The notes beneath the pieces were generated by a model, which saw only the letters and a program-made list of their open reading frames with translations, had not been told where the DNA came from and ran no database searches. Shown here in pieces: positions 34,318 through 48,136 of a stretch of DNA of 64,000 nt; the first letter of the stretch is position 1, and each line of letters begins with the position of its first letter. Made by a program: the position numbers and the translations under genes. The DNA comes from Shinisaurus crocodilurus (taxonomy: Eukaryota; Chordata; Lepidosauria; Squamata; Shinisauridae): assembly GCA_021292165.1 (NCBI GenBank), contig CM037888.1, positions 30,555,140 through 30,619,139 of the forward strand, read 5' to 3'.

Positions 34318-34685
34318 GGACCATAGCTCAGTTGCAGAACTCCCTGGGTGACTTTGGGCCAGTCACTGACTCTCAGCCTAACCTACCTCACAGGGTTGTT
34401 GTGAGGATAAAATGGAGAGGAGGAGGAGGAGGATTATGTAAGCCGCCTTGGGTTCCTTGCAGGAAAAAAGGCGGGGTATAAATATAATAAATAAATAAAA
34501 ATAAAATAACAGCTGCTTTGCATGCAGAAGGTCCCAGGTTCAATCCCCCAACATCTCCGGGCAGGGCCGGAAAAACTCGGTCCTGACACCCTGGAGAGCC
34601 ACTGCCACCTGCCAGTGTTGACAATACTGGGCTGGATGGACCAATGGTCTGATTCAGTGTAAGGCAGCTTCCTATGTTCCTAGTT
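34318..34685 (+). mobile_element. second-type tRNA SINE split by a Sauria SINE
   Basis: The 5' head GGGACCATAGCTCAGTTGCA (34318-34337 region) is interrupted, and the element resumes at about 34507 with GCTGCTTTGCATGCAGAAGG, box B-like GGTTCAATCCC, and the tail TGGATGGACCAATGGTCTGA and AAGGCAGCTTCCTATGTTC. Confidence 0.7.
34338..34506 (+). mobile_element. 5'-truncated Sauria-type SINE, nested
   Basis: Starts CCCTGGGTGACTTTGGGCC, runs through TGAGGATAAAATGGAGAGG and AAGCCGCCTTGGGTTCCTTG, and ends GGCGGGGTATAAATATAATA plus AATAAATAA. Inserted within the second-type tRNA SINE, so it is the younger element. Confidence 0.75.
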
Positions 34686-35544
34686 CCCATCATGCAACAG
34701 GGCAGGAAACTATGATAGATGCATCCCAGGCCTCGCTGCTGGAGAAGCCAATGGCAAGTAACACCAGAGAATGGCAGCAAGCAGCAGCAAGGACAGAGGT
34801 ACCAGAGAGCTCTGTCACTAGCGTGGGGGGGGAGAAGTTTGTTTGGTTTGCATCTGTATGCAAATCCAATTAATTCACACTTCCTGAACCAATATGCAAA
34901 CCGAAACACAACAATCCTTCGATATTCACACTTCTCTGAATTTTGCAAAGGTGTTCTCCAAAAAAAAAAAAATGTGTACAAAAAAGCATTACATTTGGGG
35001 GAAATTGCTTGCAAAAGAATGTGGGCTTTAGGCAAAATGACATAGAAAAATGGCTATATTAGGAGACACGTGCACAAAAATGCGAACGAATTTTCATGCA
35101 GACTGGTTTATTTTATTTATTTGCAAACAGATGAGGAAACAGGATGAAACAAACTTAAGACTGGAAAAATGAGAAACAGAGCGAAACTGAGATCGACAGA
35201 TTTGTCCTTCCCTGTCTGTCATTCAACAGCCACAATGTTGCCGGCACTAAAAAAAACAGTGCCTCTCCGGCAAAGTGTGATTCGTGCCTCAGTGCGCCCT
35301 GCCCAATAAACACACTGAGTTGGAGAAGGGAAACCAACTTTATTTGAGGCCTCAAGTAGGCTCTAGGAGTCTGGGACTCAAATCAAGAGCCCCGTTTCAA
35401 GTTCTTTTTGGATCTTTTATACAGCATGGGATCAGATACAGGTTTGCATCACATACAGTCACATTACATACAGTTGCGTAGAAAAACATTTTTATCATGA
35501 CCTCTTTCACATACATTCAACGACTTCCTCTGTCCTTCCTGGTA

Positions 35545-35800
35545 CAGTCATGCCTTGGATTGAGAGCATACCGGTAATTCGTTCCGGAAACATGCTTGTA
35601 ATCCAAAACACTCTTATATCAAAACGAAATTCCCCCAAAAAAATTTGTACAGAGATTTTTAATTTAAGCCATACTACAGTACTTGTATTGCAAGACATCG
35701 CTTGTATATCAAGTCATTTTTTAAAAAATAAATATTTAAAAATTTGCTTGTCTTGCAAAACGCTCTCAAACCAAGTTACTTGCAATCCAAGGTATTACTG
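35545..35800. mobile_element. mariner/Tigger-like MITE with TA duplication
   Basis: Termini CAGTCATGCCTTGGATTG and CAATCCAAGGTATTACTG are inverted and flanked by TA (35543-35544 and 35801-35802). Subterminal repeats such as CTTGTATTGCAAGACA and TTGCTTGTCTTGCAAAAC. AT-rich, no ORF. Confidence 0.75.
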
Positions 35801-36410
35801 TACATACATTTCCTTCTGTTCCTTTCTATCAGTACAACTCCCATCTTGTCTGTTCTTTCTCTCAGGACAAGCATCAGGCTGACGCTTGCATTCCCCCCCA
35901 CCTTCCCTCCGCCTTTCGCTTTACTGACTGCACACACACATACATTATTTTGCTTTTCCCTTATCAGCGTCCTTCGTACACACTTCGCCTCTTCTCGGGC
36001 CTTTTTCCTCCCTTCCCATTTACTGCAGCTGTCAACAAAGCAGCTCGCAACCTTACTTTTTCTCTCTTACATCTCAATCCACATACACTTTGCAACTTCA
36101 GCAAGCAGTTTCACAGAACAGCAAGAAAGCAAGAAAACAAGAATGCAAGATTCTCTAGTCAGGCCTAACTAAACATTAGAACAGGGGTACAAATCTGGGT
36201 GTGTGTGTGTAATGTTTCAGGCCGCATGCTGGTGGAGGGCAGAGGCACTACCAGCACCCCGCTCAACACACACACACACACACACTTTCTCGAGATCACC
36301 ACCACCCCGCACACTTTCACTCCCTCCTTTCTCTCCTAAGGATCTTAGAAAGAGTGCGTTGTGATGATGACCTCAAGAAAGGAAGGAAAAAAGGAAGGAA
36401 GGAAAAAAGG
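35801..36410. other. IGDCC4 intron with simple repeats, no gene seen
   Basis: CT-rich sequence, (TG)n near 36202, (CA)n at 36269-36283 and GGAA/GGAAAA runs at 36378-36410. No exon recognised. Confidence 0.5.
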
Positions 36411-36570
36411 GATTTTAAGGGGCTTTAATTAGTTGATGCTGTTTATTTCTTTTATTGTTGTGTTTTTATGTTATGTTTTAATTAAGATTTTGTTTTTAAT
36501 CTGGATGTTTCCTGTTATCCAACTTGAGTGCCATTTCTTGGCAGAAAGGCAGATATTAAATAAATAAAGA
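36411..36570 (+). mobile_element. L2-like LINE 3' end
   Basis: GGGGCTTTAATTAGTTGATG, a T-rich stretch, then CTTGGCAGAAAGGCAGATAT and TAAATAAATAAA. Confidence 0.5.
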
Positions 36571-36606
36571 GCGAGCGTGTGGTGGTGAGCAGAGAAGGAC
36601 AGGGGT

Positions 36607-36735
36607 ATTAAGCAACCCGGGGCCCTCCAGATGTTTTGGACTATACCTCCCATCTTCCCCAGCCAGCAGGACCAATAGTCGGGGATTATGGGAACTGTAG
36701 TCCAAAACATCTGGAAGGCACTGGGTTACCTACCC
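36607..36735. mobile_element. hAT-like palindromic MITE
   Basis: GCCCTCCAGATGTTTTGGAC and GTCCAAAACATCTGGAAGGC are inverted around CTCCCATCTTCCCCAGCC. Confidence 0.65.
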
Positions 36736-36863
36736 TTAATGTAAGGATTACTGAGAAAATGTATGTGAAAAACCTTCAACACTCCAAAGCACTAGAGAAA
36801 CCCAAGTATGATACGCGACCCCAGCCATTCGCTACTGCTCCCCACCCCTGCTTCCTCCTAGGC

Positions 36864-36994
36864 CAGTGTTCTCCAACCTTGGGTCCCCAGATGTTTTTGG
36901 CCTACAACTCCCAGCATGCCCCAGCCAGCGTAGCTGGGGCATGCTGGGAGTTGTAGGCCAAAAACATCTGGGGATCCAAGGTTGGAGAACACTG
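36864..36994. mobile_element. palindromic hAT MITE, CAGTGTTCTCC subfamily
   Basis: Flanks TCCTAGGC (36856-36863) and GCCTAGGC (36995-37002) form an 8-bp duplication with one mismatch. It lies 149 bp downstream of the FN4a donor. Confidence 0.92.
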
Positions 36995-37141
36995 GCCTAG
37001 GCCTACCAGGCAACTCAATACAGTAAAAGAGGCTAACTTATTTTGAATCTCTCAAACTGTCCAATGGGAAGGGCCCTTCCTGCAGACCAGTTCTGTTCTC
37101 CATCCGGCAGGCATCGTGCTTCTCAGCCGGACATCCTCTTA

Positions 37142-38030
<889 letters not shown>

Positions 38031-38369
38031 ACTGAATATCTGCACCAGCATGGAAAGTAGTTTAGAGATGAACAAGTGGGACCTGCCTACTTTGAGCAGA
38101 GGGCTGGACCAGATGATCTCCAAGGTCCCTTCCAGTTTTACGATACTATGGAATCTGTTCTGAGGACTCCAATGCGGTGCCCGTGGACACCTCTCCTGGC
38201 ACTCTCCAGGCTCCCTGCCCCTCCTAATTTTTATTTTATTTTAAGATTTAAAAAAAAAAACTATTCTATTTCCTTAACTGGGAGAAGCCCTGGCCTCCAG
38301 TACCAGCTTTATTTCCAAGAAGACCTCTGGTCCCCACATGCGCTCACGTACACACACAGCCCTGGATCA

Positions 38370-38663
<294 letters not shown>

Positions 38664-38704
38664 TCATAATAATTAAATGTGTATCCCCCCTCCTTCCTCT
38701 AAGG

Positions 38705-39051
38705 CAGGGGTGTTGAACCTCAGGCCTACGGGCCAGATCCGGCCCTACGGGGTTCCCCAAACGGCCATGGCCCTTTCCCCTGGCACCATCTGCTTTCCCC
38801 AAACTGCCAATTCTTCGGTGGTTTCCTGGCTTTTGGACAGTTCCCCCCCCCCCATTCTAAAAGCTTGAACTGCCTCTCCTAAGGCTTATTTCCTGGCAGC
38901 AAGCACTTTCAAGCTCAAACATGCTGATATTCTTGGTAATTTGGGGCCCGTCCCTTTTGCCTTCAGTCCCGCCCACCACTGGAATACGGCCCCCAAGAGC
39001 TTCTCCAAATTGGAATTTGGCCCTCAGGCTGAAAGAGGTTCCACACCCCTG
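38705..39051. mobile_element. complete hAT-like element, CAGGGGTGTTGAACC family
   Basis: Inverted ends CAGGGGTGTTGAACCTCAGG and AGAGGTTCCACACCCCTG. Perfect 8-bp duplication CTCTAAGG at 38697-38704 and 39052-39059. 347 bp, no ORF. Reference copy for the family pieces at 23777, 47615, 51132 and 57382. Confidence 0.9.
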
Positions 39052-39059
39052 CTCTAAGG

Positions 39060-39215
39060 AGACGAGAGCCTTGCCGGACAAGACCAAAGGTCTGTCTGGC
39101 CCAGCATCCTGTTTCTGACAGTGGAGAGCCAGATTGCTCCTGGAAAGGCCACCAAGAGGCGACCACCCTCTTGTCCTCAGCACCGGGCATTCAGAGGCAT
39201 ACTGCTTCTGTGCAT
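39060..39215 (-). mobile_element. CR1 LINE fragment
   Basis: GACCAAAGGTCTGTCTGGCC, GCATCCTGTTTCTGACAGTG and GGCATACTGCTTCTG belong to the CR1 3'UTR text read on the minus strand. Confidence 0.5.
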
Positions 39216-39257
39216 GGAGGTTCCACTTAGCTATTATAACGGATAACCATAAACCAG

Positions 39258-39385
39258 GGAGGAGTACCTGTGGCCTTCCACATGCTGTTGGACTACAACT
39301 CCCATCATCCCCGACCAGTGGCCATGCTGGCTCGGGCTGATGGGAATTGGGAGTCCAACATCATCTGGTGGGGCACATCTGGTGG
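39258..39385. mobile_element. hAT-like palindromic MITE, diverged
   Basis: GTGGCCTTCCACATGCTGTT and a degenerate complement around ACTACAACTCCCATCATCCC. Confidence 0.5.
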
Positions 39386-39404
39386 GAGTTCCCCCTATCA
39401 GGGA

Positions 39405-39598
39405 GGAATGGTAGCTCAGTGGGTAGAGCAGCTGCTTTGCATGAAGAAGGTCCAAGGTTCGATCTCCGGCATCTCCAGGCAGGGCTGGGAAAACTCCCTT
39501 CCTGAATTCCTGGAGAGCCGTTGCTGCCAGTCAGTGTCGACAATACTAGGCTATATGGACCAAGGGTCTGACTGTGTTCCCCGTCTCTGCGATAAATA
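39405..39598 (+). mobile_element. second-type tRNA SINE, near complete
   Basis: Box A TGGTAGCTCAGTGGGTAGAG and box B GGTTCGATCTC, about 35 bp apart as in a tRNA, then CATCTCCAGGCAGGGCTGGG and GGACCAAGGGTCTGACTGTG. It is a SINE head, not a tRNA gene: the acceptor stem and anticodon arm are not maintained. Confidence 0.75.
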
Positions 39599-39599
39599 G

Positions 39600-40805
39600 A
39601 CTTAATGCCATACAAGATGGTGGCCACTGACATATATTGGTGTTAGTGAGACCCATAAGTAATGGATGGATTTTTTTTTTTAAAAAAATAAAAGTTATAC
39701 ATTGGTAGGAATTAAAAGCAAGAAGCCAGAGCAATTGCCAGCAAAGAGCAGGCACCTCAAACCCAGCTGCCTATGCCAGTTAAAATCAAGTCCTGGGCAA
39801 GTCTGTACTGCACTCTCCGTAAAAGGCAGTGCCAGGCAAATGCCCTTTGGCGCCCCACAGCTACAGGGCAATTGTACAGAAGGCCTACCCCACGCTCCCA
39901 CTGACCTCCCCTCTTGGACGGAGGGAACCGGGAGCAGGGCTTTTAAGCATTTTGATTATATGTTGCCAATATATAAATAGGGCAAGCTTTTAAAGAAATC
40001 CAGTTAAAACAATCACATGAACCTGTTGTATCATCGCAGGCAGCCCGACACAGCCCAAAAGGAGCTTTGCAAGCGTGAATTCTGCAAGTGCCAGCTCCGC
40101 GGCCACCCTTTCGGCTGTGCTGTAGCGCGAGCCAAGCTCTGCACGGACGGCCAAAAGGGCTGCTTCCAAGCCTGCCTGCCTGCCTCTTTCTTCTCTCCCC
40201 TTTCGCTCACATTCTTCATCCCTCTTTTATAGATCTGCTTATTCAAAGGAACTGCTTGAACAACTCAAAGTTTACAAATAGAGGGGGAAAGGGGGCAATT
40301 CTCTCTCTGGGCACCCAGCTCCTTGTTCCCAAATGGTCTCCCTCCCCCCCGCCCCACCCCCCCGTCAGCTTCATTGATGAAGCTCTGCTAATTAAGGATG
40401 TGCCTATTCATTGCTGGCCAGGAAGGATCGCCAGCTCCTTTCGCCACCACAATGCAGCCCGTACAAAGCACCTTTTGGTTATGCCAACATTATCACTCTT
40501 GCTTGGATTGTACGGGGGGGGGGGGGACGGCGGCTAATGGTGCCACTCACCCTTTCCCTCCTCCCAAGGAAAAGCACATGGAGGGGGTATGGATCAAAAG
40601 GTTCTCCTGCTCTAAAACCCACATTATTTCTGGAAGAGAAATAAAATTTTAGCTACTTCCCCCCCCACACCTTCTTTTCTGCTGGCCCCCGAGAAGTCCA
40701 TTGCAAAGGGAGTTTTGTCCGCTCTGAAAACATGTTGGCAGCATCCTGAACCAAGACGGTCCAGATTGTGAAGTGGTGAAAGCAGGGGTGGGGAGGAACA
40801 GGGTC
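39600..40805. other. IGDCC4 intron, no gene seen
   Basis: Unique-looking intronic DNA with a poly-T/poly-A patch at 39670-39690 and poly-G and poly-C runs near 40515 and 40660. No exon recognised. Confidence 0.4.
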
Positions 40806-40814
40806 TTAAAAGAC

Positions 40815-41075
40815 AGAGGGCCTGTTCACACATCACAACAGCCCACCCTGGGTTAATTTACCCACGGGAGCTGCTGCTGCGTTGTGCTGGGTGCTCGTAG
40901 GCGCCATTTTTGTGTGGCGCCTGGCTTGCCGTGACTTGCTGTGTCATACGGACCCAGGCAGCAGGGGCTGTGTGAGGGTTAGACAACCCTCACATAACCC
41001 TAAAATACCCAGCACAATAAGACAGCCTCCGAGGGGTAAATTAAGCCACAGCGGGCTGCCCTGTCATGCGAACCA
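40815..41075. mobile_element. possible foldback DNA element
   Basis: GGCCTGTTCACACATCACAA at the left and CCCTGTCATGCGAACCAGG at the right are loosely inverted, with an inner TGAGGGTTAGACAACCCTCA palindrome near 40974-40993. Family unknown. Confidence 0.4.
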
Positions 41076-41339
41076 GGTCGGACTCAGAGCCCAACTTCTC
41101 TCCCCGTGTGGAGCGCTCTCCAGCCACAGCCCAAACTCTATGCAGGTAGGCCTCAGACCTGTTCCAGGCAAGGGGGCAAAGCAGAAGTCCCGATAGCTGG
41201 GGGTAGCAGTGCTGGCCAGAGCTTCCTTTTTCTCTCCCCACAGCTCCCGACTGCCCACCTCCAAGGCACGCACTCCCCAAACTTGCAGAACCTCCCCACT
41301 TTTCCCTGTTCCTCTGGAATTGGAAAAGATGTAGGACAA

Positions 41340-41930
41340 GGGCAACGGAAATGAAAATGATCCAGGGGCTGGAGCAACTCCCCTATGAGGAAAGGTTACA
41401 ACATCTGGGACTGTTTAGCTTGGAGAAAAGACGAGTGAGGGGAGACGTGACAGAGGTGCACCAAATTAAGCATGGTGTGGAGAAAGTGGACAGGGAGACA
41501 CTTTTCTCCCTTCCTCATAATCCTAGAACTCAGTGGGGTCATCCCATGAAGCTGATTGGTGGGAGATTCAGGGACAGATCAAAGGAAGTCCTTCTTCACA
41601 CAGTGCAGAGTTAAACTATGGAATTCACTTCCACAGGATGTAGCGATGGCCACCAATTTGGAGGGCTTTAAAAGGGGATTGGAGAAATTCCTGGAGGAGA
41701 AGGCTATCCATGGCCTCTAGTCCTAATGGCTACGTGCTACCTCCAGTACCACAGGCAGTATGCCTATGCACACCAGATGCTGGGGAACATGGGTGTGGGG
41801 GGGTGCTATTTTACTCATGTCCCACTTGTGGGTTTCCTGTGGGCAGCTGGCAGGCCACTGTGTGAACAGAATGCTGGACTGGATGGACCTTGGTCTGATC
41901 TAGCGTGGCTCTTCTGCAGTTCCTAAGACC
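41340..41930 (+). mobile_element. CR1 LINE 3' part
   Basis: CAACGGAAATGAAAATGATC, CAACTCCCCTATGAGGAAAG, GCTTGGAGAAAAGACGAGTG, then the 3'UTR through GAATGCTGGACTGGATGGAC. The most complete plus-strand CR1 in the window. Confidence 0.8.
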
Positions 41931-41983
41931 CTGCCTAAAAATTCCATACTCTTAGAAAACCAGGATATGAGGTGGCCCTAAGA

Positions 41984-42122
41984 CAGTGTTGTTCTCCAAC
42001 CTTGGGTCCCCAGATGTTTTTGGCCTACAACTCCCAGCATGCCCCAGCCAGCGTAGCTGGCTGGGGCATGCTGGGAGTTGGTAGGCCAAAAACATCTGGG
42101 GACCCAAGGTTGGAGAACACTG
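41984..42122. mobile_element. palindromic hAT MITE, CAGTGTTCTCC subfamily
   Basis: Perfect 8-bp duplication CCCTAAGA at 41976-41983 and 42123-42130. It carries small insertions (an extra GTT near the left end, an extra G at about 42080). 194 bp downstream of the FN3a donor. Confidence 0.92.
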
Positions 42123-42215
42123 CCCTAAGAAGTATCATATATTATGCAAAATGTACATTTCCCGCTGGAAAAGTTATATTACTTTGTTGTAACCTTAGAG
42201 GGGTGGGTGGGGTCA

Positions 42216-42581
<366 letters not shown>

Positions 42582-42654
42582 TCAGATGGGTGTTGCCCCA
42601 AGGACCACTCTTCTCAGGTTATCTCCAGTTTATCTGCATCTTCCTTACCTTTCA

Positions 42655-42897
42655 TTTATTTATTTTTTAATTATATTTATATCCCACCTTTTTTCCTGCA
42701 AGGAACCCAAGGTGGCTTACATAATCATCATCATCATCCTCCATTTTATCCTCACAACAACCCTGTGAGGTAGGTTAGGCTGAGAGTCAGCGACTGGCCC
42801 AAAGTCACCCAGTGAGTTTCATGGCCGAGCGGGGACTAGAACCCGGATCTCCCGAGTCCCAGTTGCTCTAACCACTACGCCACATTTGGGCTCACCT
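42655..42897 (-). mobile_element. Sauria-type SINE, full length
   Basis: Minus strand: GTGGCGTAGTGGTTAGAG (box A), GGGTTCTAGTCCCCGCTCGG (box B), GTGACTTTGGGCCAGTCGCT, TGAGGATAAAATGGAGG, and tail with GCCACCTTGGGTTCCTTGCA and AAATAAATAAATG. The best complete copy in the window; it starts 105 bp upstream of the FN3a acceptor. Confidence 0.85.
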
Positions 42898-43148
42898 GGT
42901 GCTTGTTCTTTTATACCGTTGTAAACCACTTCAGAAACAATGTTGTTGTATATAAATAAACATAAACTCAGCCTTTCATCACCATTTATCTCAGGCTTCC
43001 TTCTTGGCTATAATGCCTCCTGGTTTTCAAAAACTTCCTCATCCTTGATTCCTGGCTGCACTTACAGACGTAGAACTGCTCGTGCCCCACAGAGCCCCGG
43101 CATTAAGCTCAAAGCAAATGGGCTGAGGAAAAACAGGAAGCCACGCAC

Positions 43149-43319
43149 CATGGGTCTGGTTGTCTCTGTCCGGAGTGCGATGCTGTGTCCATTCTGAAGA
43201 GGCGCCATAGCCCAGGCCTGTGCTCGCTGCAATCCGCACTTTGTAGACTTTATTAGGGTGCAGGGCATAAAGGGTGAGTTGTGTCTCATTGGCGCCAACC
43301 TCGGTTGAGGAAATCAGGT
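43149..43319 (-). CDS. IGDCC4: IGDCC4 exon: FN2, second half
   Basis: Acceptor TTCTAACAG|ACCTGA, donor ACCCATG|GTGCGT; 57 codons, phase 1 to 1. STEVGANETQLTLYALHPNK then VYKVRIAASTGLGYGASSEW and MQHRTP-like TQHRTP. NET is a conserved sequon. Confidence 0.96.
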
Positions 43320-43616
43320 CTGTTAGAAAAACAGAGTCCAATACCTTTTACAGACATCTAGTCCTTGTAACCTGTCCTGTGTGTCTCAAGGCCGTGCATG
43401 GAACACAGGGAAGCCCTCAGTCTAAGGAGCTGAGAAATGGCATTCATCTTATTGAAACCTTTCAGTGTCCCTCAAAATTCCTCTGACATTTGGGTCAAGG
43501 AGGACATTTTGCTCACCTCACTTTTGGCTCCAGGCAGAATCCCATGATATGTTATGGCCCAAACCAGATGTGAGGCAGAACCATGTTTGTTTATTCATGT
43601 GTCCGTCCTGGGTCAT

Positions 43617-43830
43617 CTATAAATCTATTTATTTTTATCTCTCCTTTCCTCCAAGGAGCTTAACCTGGCATACATAGTTCTTCCCACCTCCCCCCGTTTT
43701 TTTAAATCCTCGCAACAACCCTCCGAGGTAGGCTTGGTGGAGAGCTAGTGACGGGCTCGCGGTCACCCAGTAAGCTTCACGGCTGAGTGGGGATTTGAAC
43801 CTGGATCCTCCCAGTCCTAGTCTGACATTT
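43617..43830 (-). mobile_element. Sauria-type SINE, diverged
   Basis: CTCGCAACAACCCTCCGAGG and GGTCACCCAGTAAGCTTCAC correspond to the SINE body; the tail is altered (CTCCTTTCCTCCAAGGAGCT). Confidence 0.55.
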
Positions 43831-43874
43831 CCATTGATGTGCGCGGAGCTGAACAGAACAGAAATACCTTAAAT

Positions 43875-44009
43875 CAGTGTTCTCCAACCTTGGGTCCCCA
43901 GATGTTTTTGGCCTACAACTCCCAGCATGCCCCAGCCAGCTACGCTGGCTGGGGCATGCTGGGAGTTGTAGGCCAAAAACATCTGGGGACTCAAGGTTGG
44001 AGAACACTG
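43875..44009. mobile_element. palindromic hAT MITE, CAGTGTTCTCC subfamily
   Basis: Perfect 8-bp duplication CCTTAAAT at 43867-43874 and 44010-44017. One arm base differs near the right end (GGGGACTCAAGG). Confidence 0.93.
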
Positions 44010-44329
44010 CCTTAAATAAAGGAGAAGAACATTAAACAAACCCTCCCCCATGCCTTAACCTTCCTGTGGTTTCAGGCATTTTCCTCCTGTCCTGGTCCAA
44101 TATTGAGCTGGGCTGGCGCTAAAGCCATTGGGGACAGACCATGGGGAACTAAGGTGGGGGACGGGTTCCGCTTCTGCCGCCTTGTGATGTTAAATTAGAT
44201 TCCACCCCCAAATAAATACGGCTGCCCCAGTCCCATCCAGTTTGGTCCTTAGGATTTGTGAAAAGGGCTGCCTAACCCACTGCCTGCCTCTTTGGTAAAT
44301 TGGGGGCCTTCTCCAGGGGGTCTCTGCTT

Positions 44330-44625
44330 TCGGACGCTGCAGGGTGACTGGAGAAAGGGTCTTCCCAGCTGCGTCATCCTGTGTACAGAATGCTCTCCCG
44401 GCATCCACTCCGATATCTTTTAGGAGAAAACCTAACCTAAAAGTTCACCCAGAACTTTAAAAACTTGGGTTTTTTGACGTGGGGTTTAATTCAACTGTTA
44501 ACATGTCTTTATTGCTTCACTGTTTTTAACTGGGTTTGAAATTGTTTTCATTTTATTACTTTAATTTTATTGTTTTGTATTTCTGCAAGCTGCTCTGAGA
44601 CAGGCAACACTGAAAGGCAGAATGC
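44330..44625 (+). mobile_element. L2-like LINE 3' end
   Basis: ACAGAATGCTCTCCCGGCAT, then a T-rich 3'UTR and AGCTGCTCTGAGACAGGCAA with GAAAGGCAGAATGCTAATAA, followed directly by the GGA microsatellite. Confidence 0.5.
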
Positions 44626-44634
44626 TAATAACAA

Positions 44635-44673
44635 GAGGAGGAGGAGGAGGAGGAGGAGGAGGAGGAGGAGGAG

Positions 44674-44708
<35 letters not shown>

Positions 44709-44730
44709 CGAGGAGGACGAGGAGGAGGAG
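44635..44730. repeat. (GGA)n microsatellite
   Basis: About 95 bp of GGA/GAA/GAC units, purine on the plus strand as in the other two such tracts, and again at the 3' end of a LINE. Confidence 0.95.
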
Positions 44731-45424
<694 letters not shown>

Positions 45425-45747
45425 TCATCACGAAGGAAATGAGCAAAACACCGCTCATTCAGCCAGGGACAATGCATTTGAACCTGGAAGGCTTCGTTGA
45501 CTCGGGGACGTGCTCTGCCATTTCCTCTTTTGGCCTATTTTCTCTGGGGGGAAACGAGAGCAACCAGAACTCCAACCTGTCTGGAAGCCAGGCCTGCGCA
45601 ACCTGTGACCCACGGAGCCAAACACAACGGTGTATCGGGGCTTGCCATGTCTCTGACACCCTCCCCACATCACTCCCCCGCTCCCTGAACACGTACCCCA
45701 CCATGTTTTTGCAGTCCCAAGCAGGCAACAAAAACACAGAGCTCGTG

Positions 45748-45915
45748 GAAGGACTGTGCCTCAGTGGTAGGCTTTGCATGCAGAAGGTTCCAGCCTCTCA
45801 TCCCCAGAATCTCCATCGTAGGGTTGGGAACGACCCCTGCCCGAAGTCCAGGAGAGCCACTGCTGAGTTTAGGGATCAAAGTCTGACTCAATATAAGATA
45901 TAGCTTCTTCCCTTT
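45748..45915 (+). mobile_element. second-type tRNA SINE, damaged head
   Basis: GTGCCTCAGTGGTAGGCTTTG, CATGCAGAAGGTTCCAGCC, then GGAGAGCCACTGCTGAG and AAGTCTGACTCAATATAAG. Box B is lost. Confidence 0.6.
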
Positions 45916-46524
45916 GTTTCTAACTCCCGAAGGGCCGCTATTCGTGGCTAGGGGCTGCATTGGCTTGGGGGTTCACAGCCTGCACCTGATTCTGCTCTCT
46001 AATCGCAGAGATCTGTGAGCACACCTGTGTCTGCTCAGTTTTGGGGAGAGGTCAAGGGCGCTTTGCATATTCTCAAGAGAACTTTCTTTAGAATTACTCT
46101 GCATGTCCAAGAGATGAAGCTGAGCACTCAAAGCACTCAAGGAGCTGAGCTACAGTTCAAACTGATTTTTAGGGCGTTTTCCCTGGTATTTGATGATGTG
46201 CTTTGTAAGGATGTAGAAGTATTACGTGCTGAGTCAGAGCGACGGTCTGTGCAGCTCAGTCAGTGCTCTCTTCAGGGGCTAGCCAGGTGACACTGGAAAA
46301 CAACTGACAAGTAGGGAATGATGGCACTAGCCTCCACCATCTGTTAGCCAGGAGTATACAGTCGCCAAATGTGGAAGTTAAACATCTCACTATTGTACCA
46401 AACAACAAAGGGGGGTGCCCTGAATGTATTTGTCTTTTTAACCATCTTTTTATCTTGCATTCTCTTGTTTTTAAAAGATATTTATGCAACGGGTCAATGC
46501 AACATCCCATTGCGAGGAGTTCCA

Positions 46525-46900
46525 CTGGTTATTTATTTATTATTTACAAGATCTGTATACCGCTCCACATTCCTATATGGAGATTTCGGCACGGTGAACA
46601 ATAAAAGATAAAACTGGTAAAAGAATAAAACAATATGTTAAAAACAGAATCAATAAAGCCGTGGCTGGTTAGTTCAAGAAGGCTTCCTGAAATAAAAAGT
46701 GTTTTCAGGAGGCGCTGAAAACAATACAAAGTTGGCGCCTTCCTGACCTCCAGAGGCCAGGAGTTCCACAGAAAAGGAGATGCTACACTGCGGGGCTTTA
46801 GACATGAGTACCAAACCCTTAAACCTGGCCAGTTCAGTTTATGAACTCTACGAACAGGTACATCCTTTTATTTGGAACCACCTGTCCAGCCTCCATCTGT
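46525..46900 (-). mobile_element. L2-like LINE 3' part
   Basis: TTATTTACAAGATCTGTATA and CCGCTCCACATTCCTATATG (3'UTR complement), then CCAGAGGCCAGGAGTTCCAC and CCTTAAACCTGGCC from the decayed ORF. Same organisation as 48425-48940. Confidence 0.65.
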
Positions 46901-47117
46901 CAGCTGTTTGGCATCCCTCAGGTTCATGAGAACAGCATGTAAACTGTGTTAACCTCGCCTAGTTACAAATGCAATTTAAGGGCAGCCGTTCAAGTCACAA
47001 GACTTCTCGCTGCTGCACAAGCCGACCCACCCCATACTATAACCAGGCCAACTATGTGATCCATACACCTCCTGTCTCAGGAAGCATTTTGGGAACGTCC
47101 CTTCTGTTCCTATTCTA

Positions 47118-47309
<192 letters not shown>

Positions 47310-47614
47310 TCAGACAAAAAAAGGAAGAAAGTTTTGTCCTTTCTTCAAACTAGCTTCTTCCGAGAAGCTCGCACACAAGGTCCAACGCATCTTTCATCCT
47401 AGTTTGCTTTTAACACCGCTTAGCTGCCCTCGGTCCCAACCTTTTAACACACACCTGAGAGAGAAGCGGGATTTCAAGCCACATTTCTCATCACCACAAC
47501 AGAACGAGGGGCCAGTAAATTCTACACTAATTAACATGCAGCTCAAGAGTACAGCCTGAAAACTAAATTGTGGAAAGTGGCTCCAATAGCATTGAAAGGG
47601 TAGAACATGGATTC

Positions 47615-47955
47615 AGAACCTCAAGCCTGGGGCCCAATCCTGGTCTGCCTGGGGTCCAAATCCAGCCCACCAAGATTCACCATATGGCAACGGCCCCTTC
47701 GCCTGGCCCCACTCACTGATCATTTGGTGGCTTCCTAGCTTTTGCGCAATCCCGCCCCCCCCATTCTAAAAGATTGAAATGCCTCTTCCAAGATGTAGTT
47801 ACTGCTCCAGAAAGAGCTTTAAGCTCCAATAGGTTGGTATTGTTGGCCTTGCCTCTTTTGCCTTTGGCCCCGCCCACCACAGGAATGTGGCCCCCAAAAC
47901 ATCTCCAAAATGAGATTCGTTCCTAGGGCGAAAAGAGGTTTAACACCCCTGGGGT
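47615..47955. mobile_element. hAT-like element, CAGGGGTGT family
   Basis: CAGAACCTCAAGCCTGGGG at the left and AAAGAGGTTTAACACCCCTG at the right, with TTTGGCCCCGCCCACCACAG inside, colinear with 38705-39051. Left terminus damaged. Confidence 0.75.
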
Positions 47956-48136
47956 AGAGTGACTTTACAGTCACAGGGGATTAACACAAGGCTTTCATGG
48001 GTTTTTTTGCCCATTACACAAATTAAGATTGAAAATACTGCCATTAATCCAGAATATGGAAAATTATTTCTTTCACATGCGAGGGAATGGGAGAGAATTG
48101 GGGTGATTTCATAGATTTGCAAATAGGGTCTCCAGT

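Noticed and set aside
39405..39500. tRNA gene suggested by box A and box B
   Set aside because: It is the head of a SINE found in several copies; the cloverleaf is not maintained and it continues into a shared SINE body.
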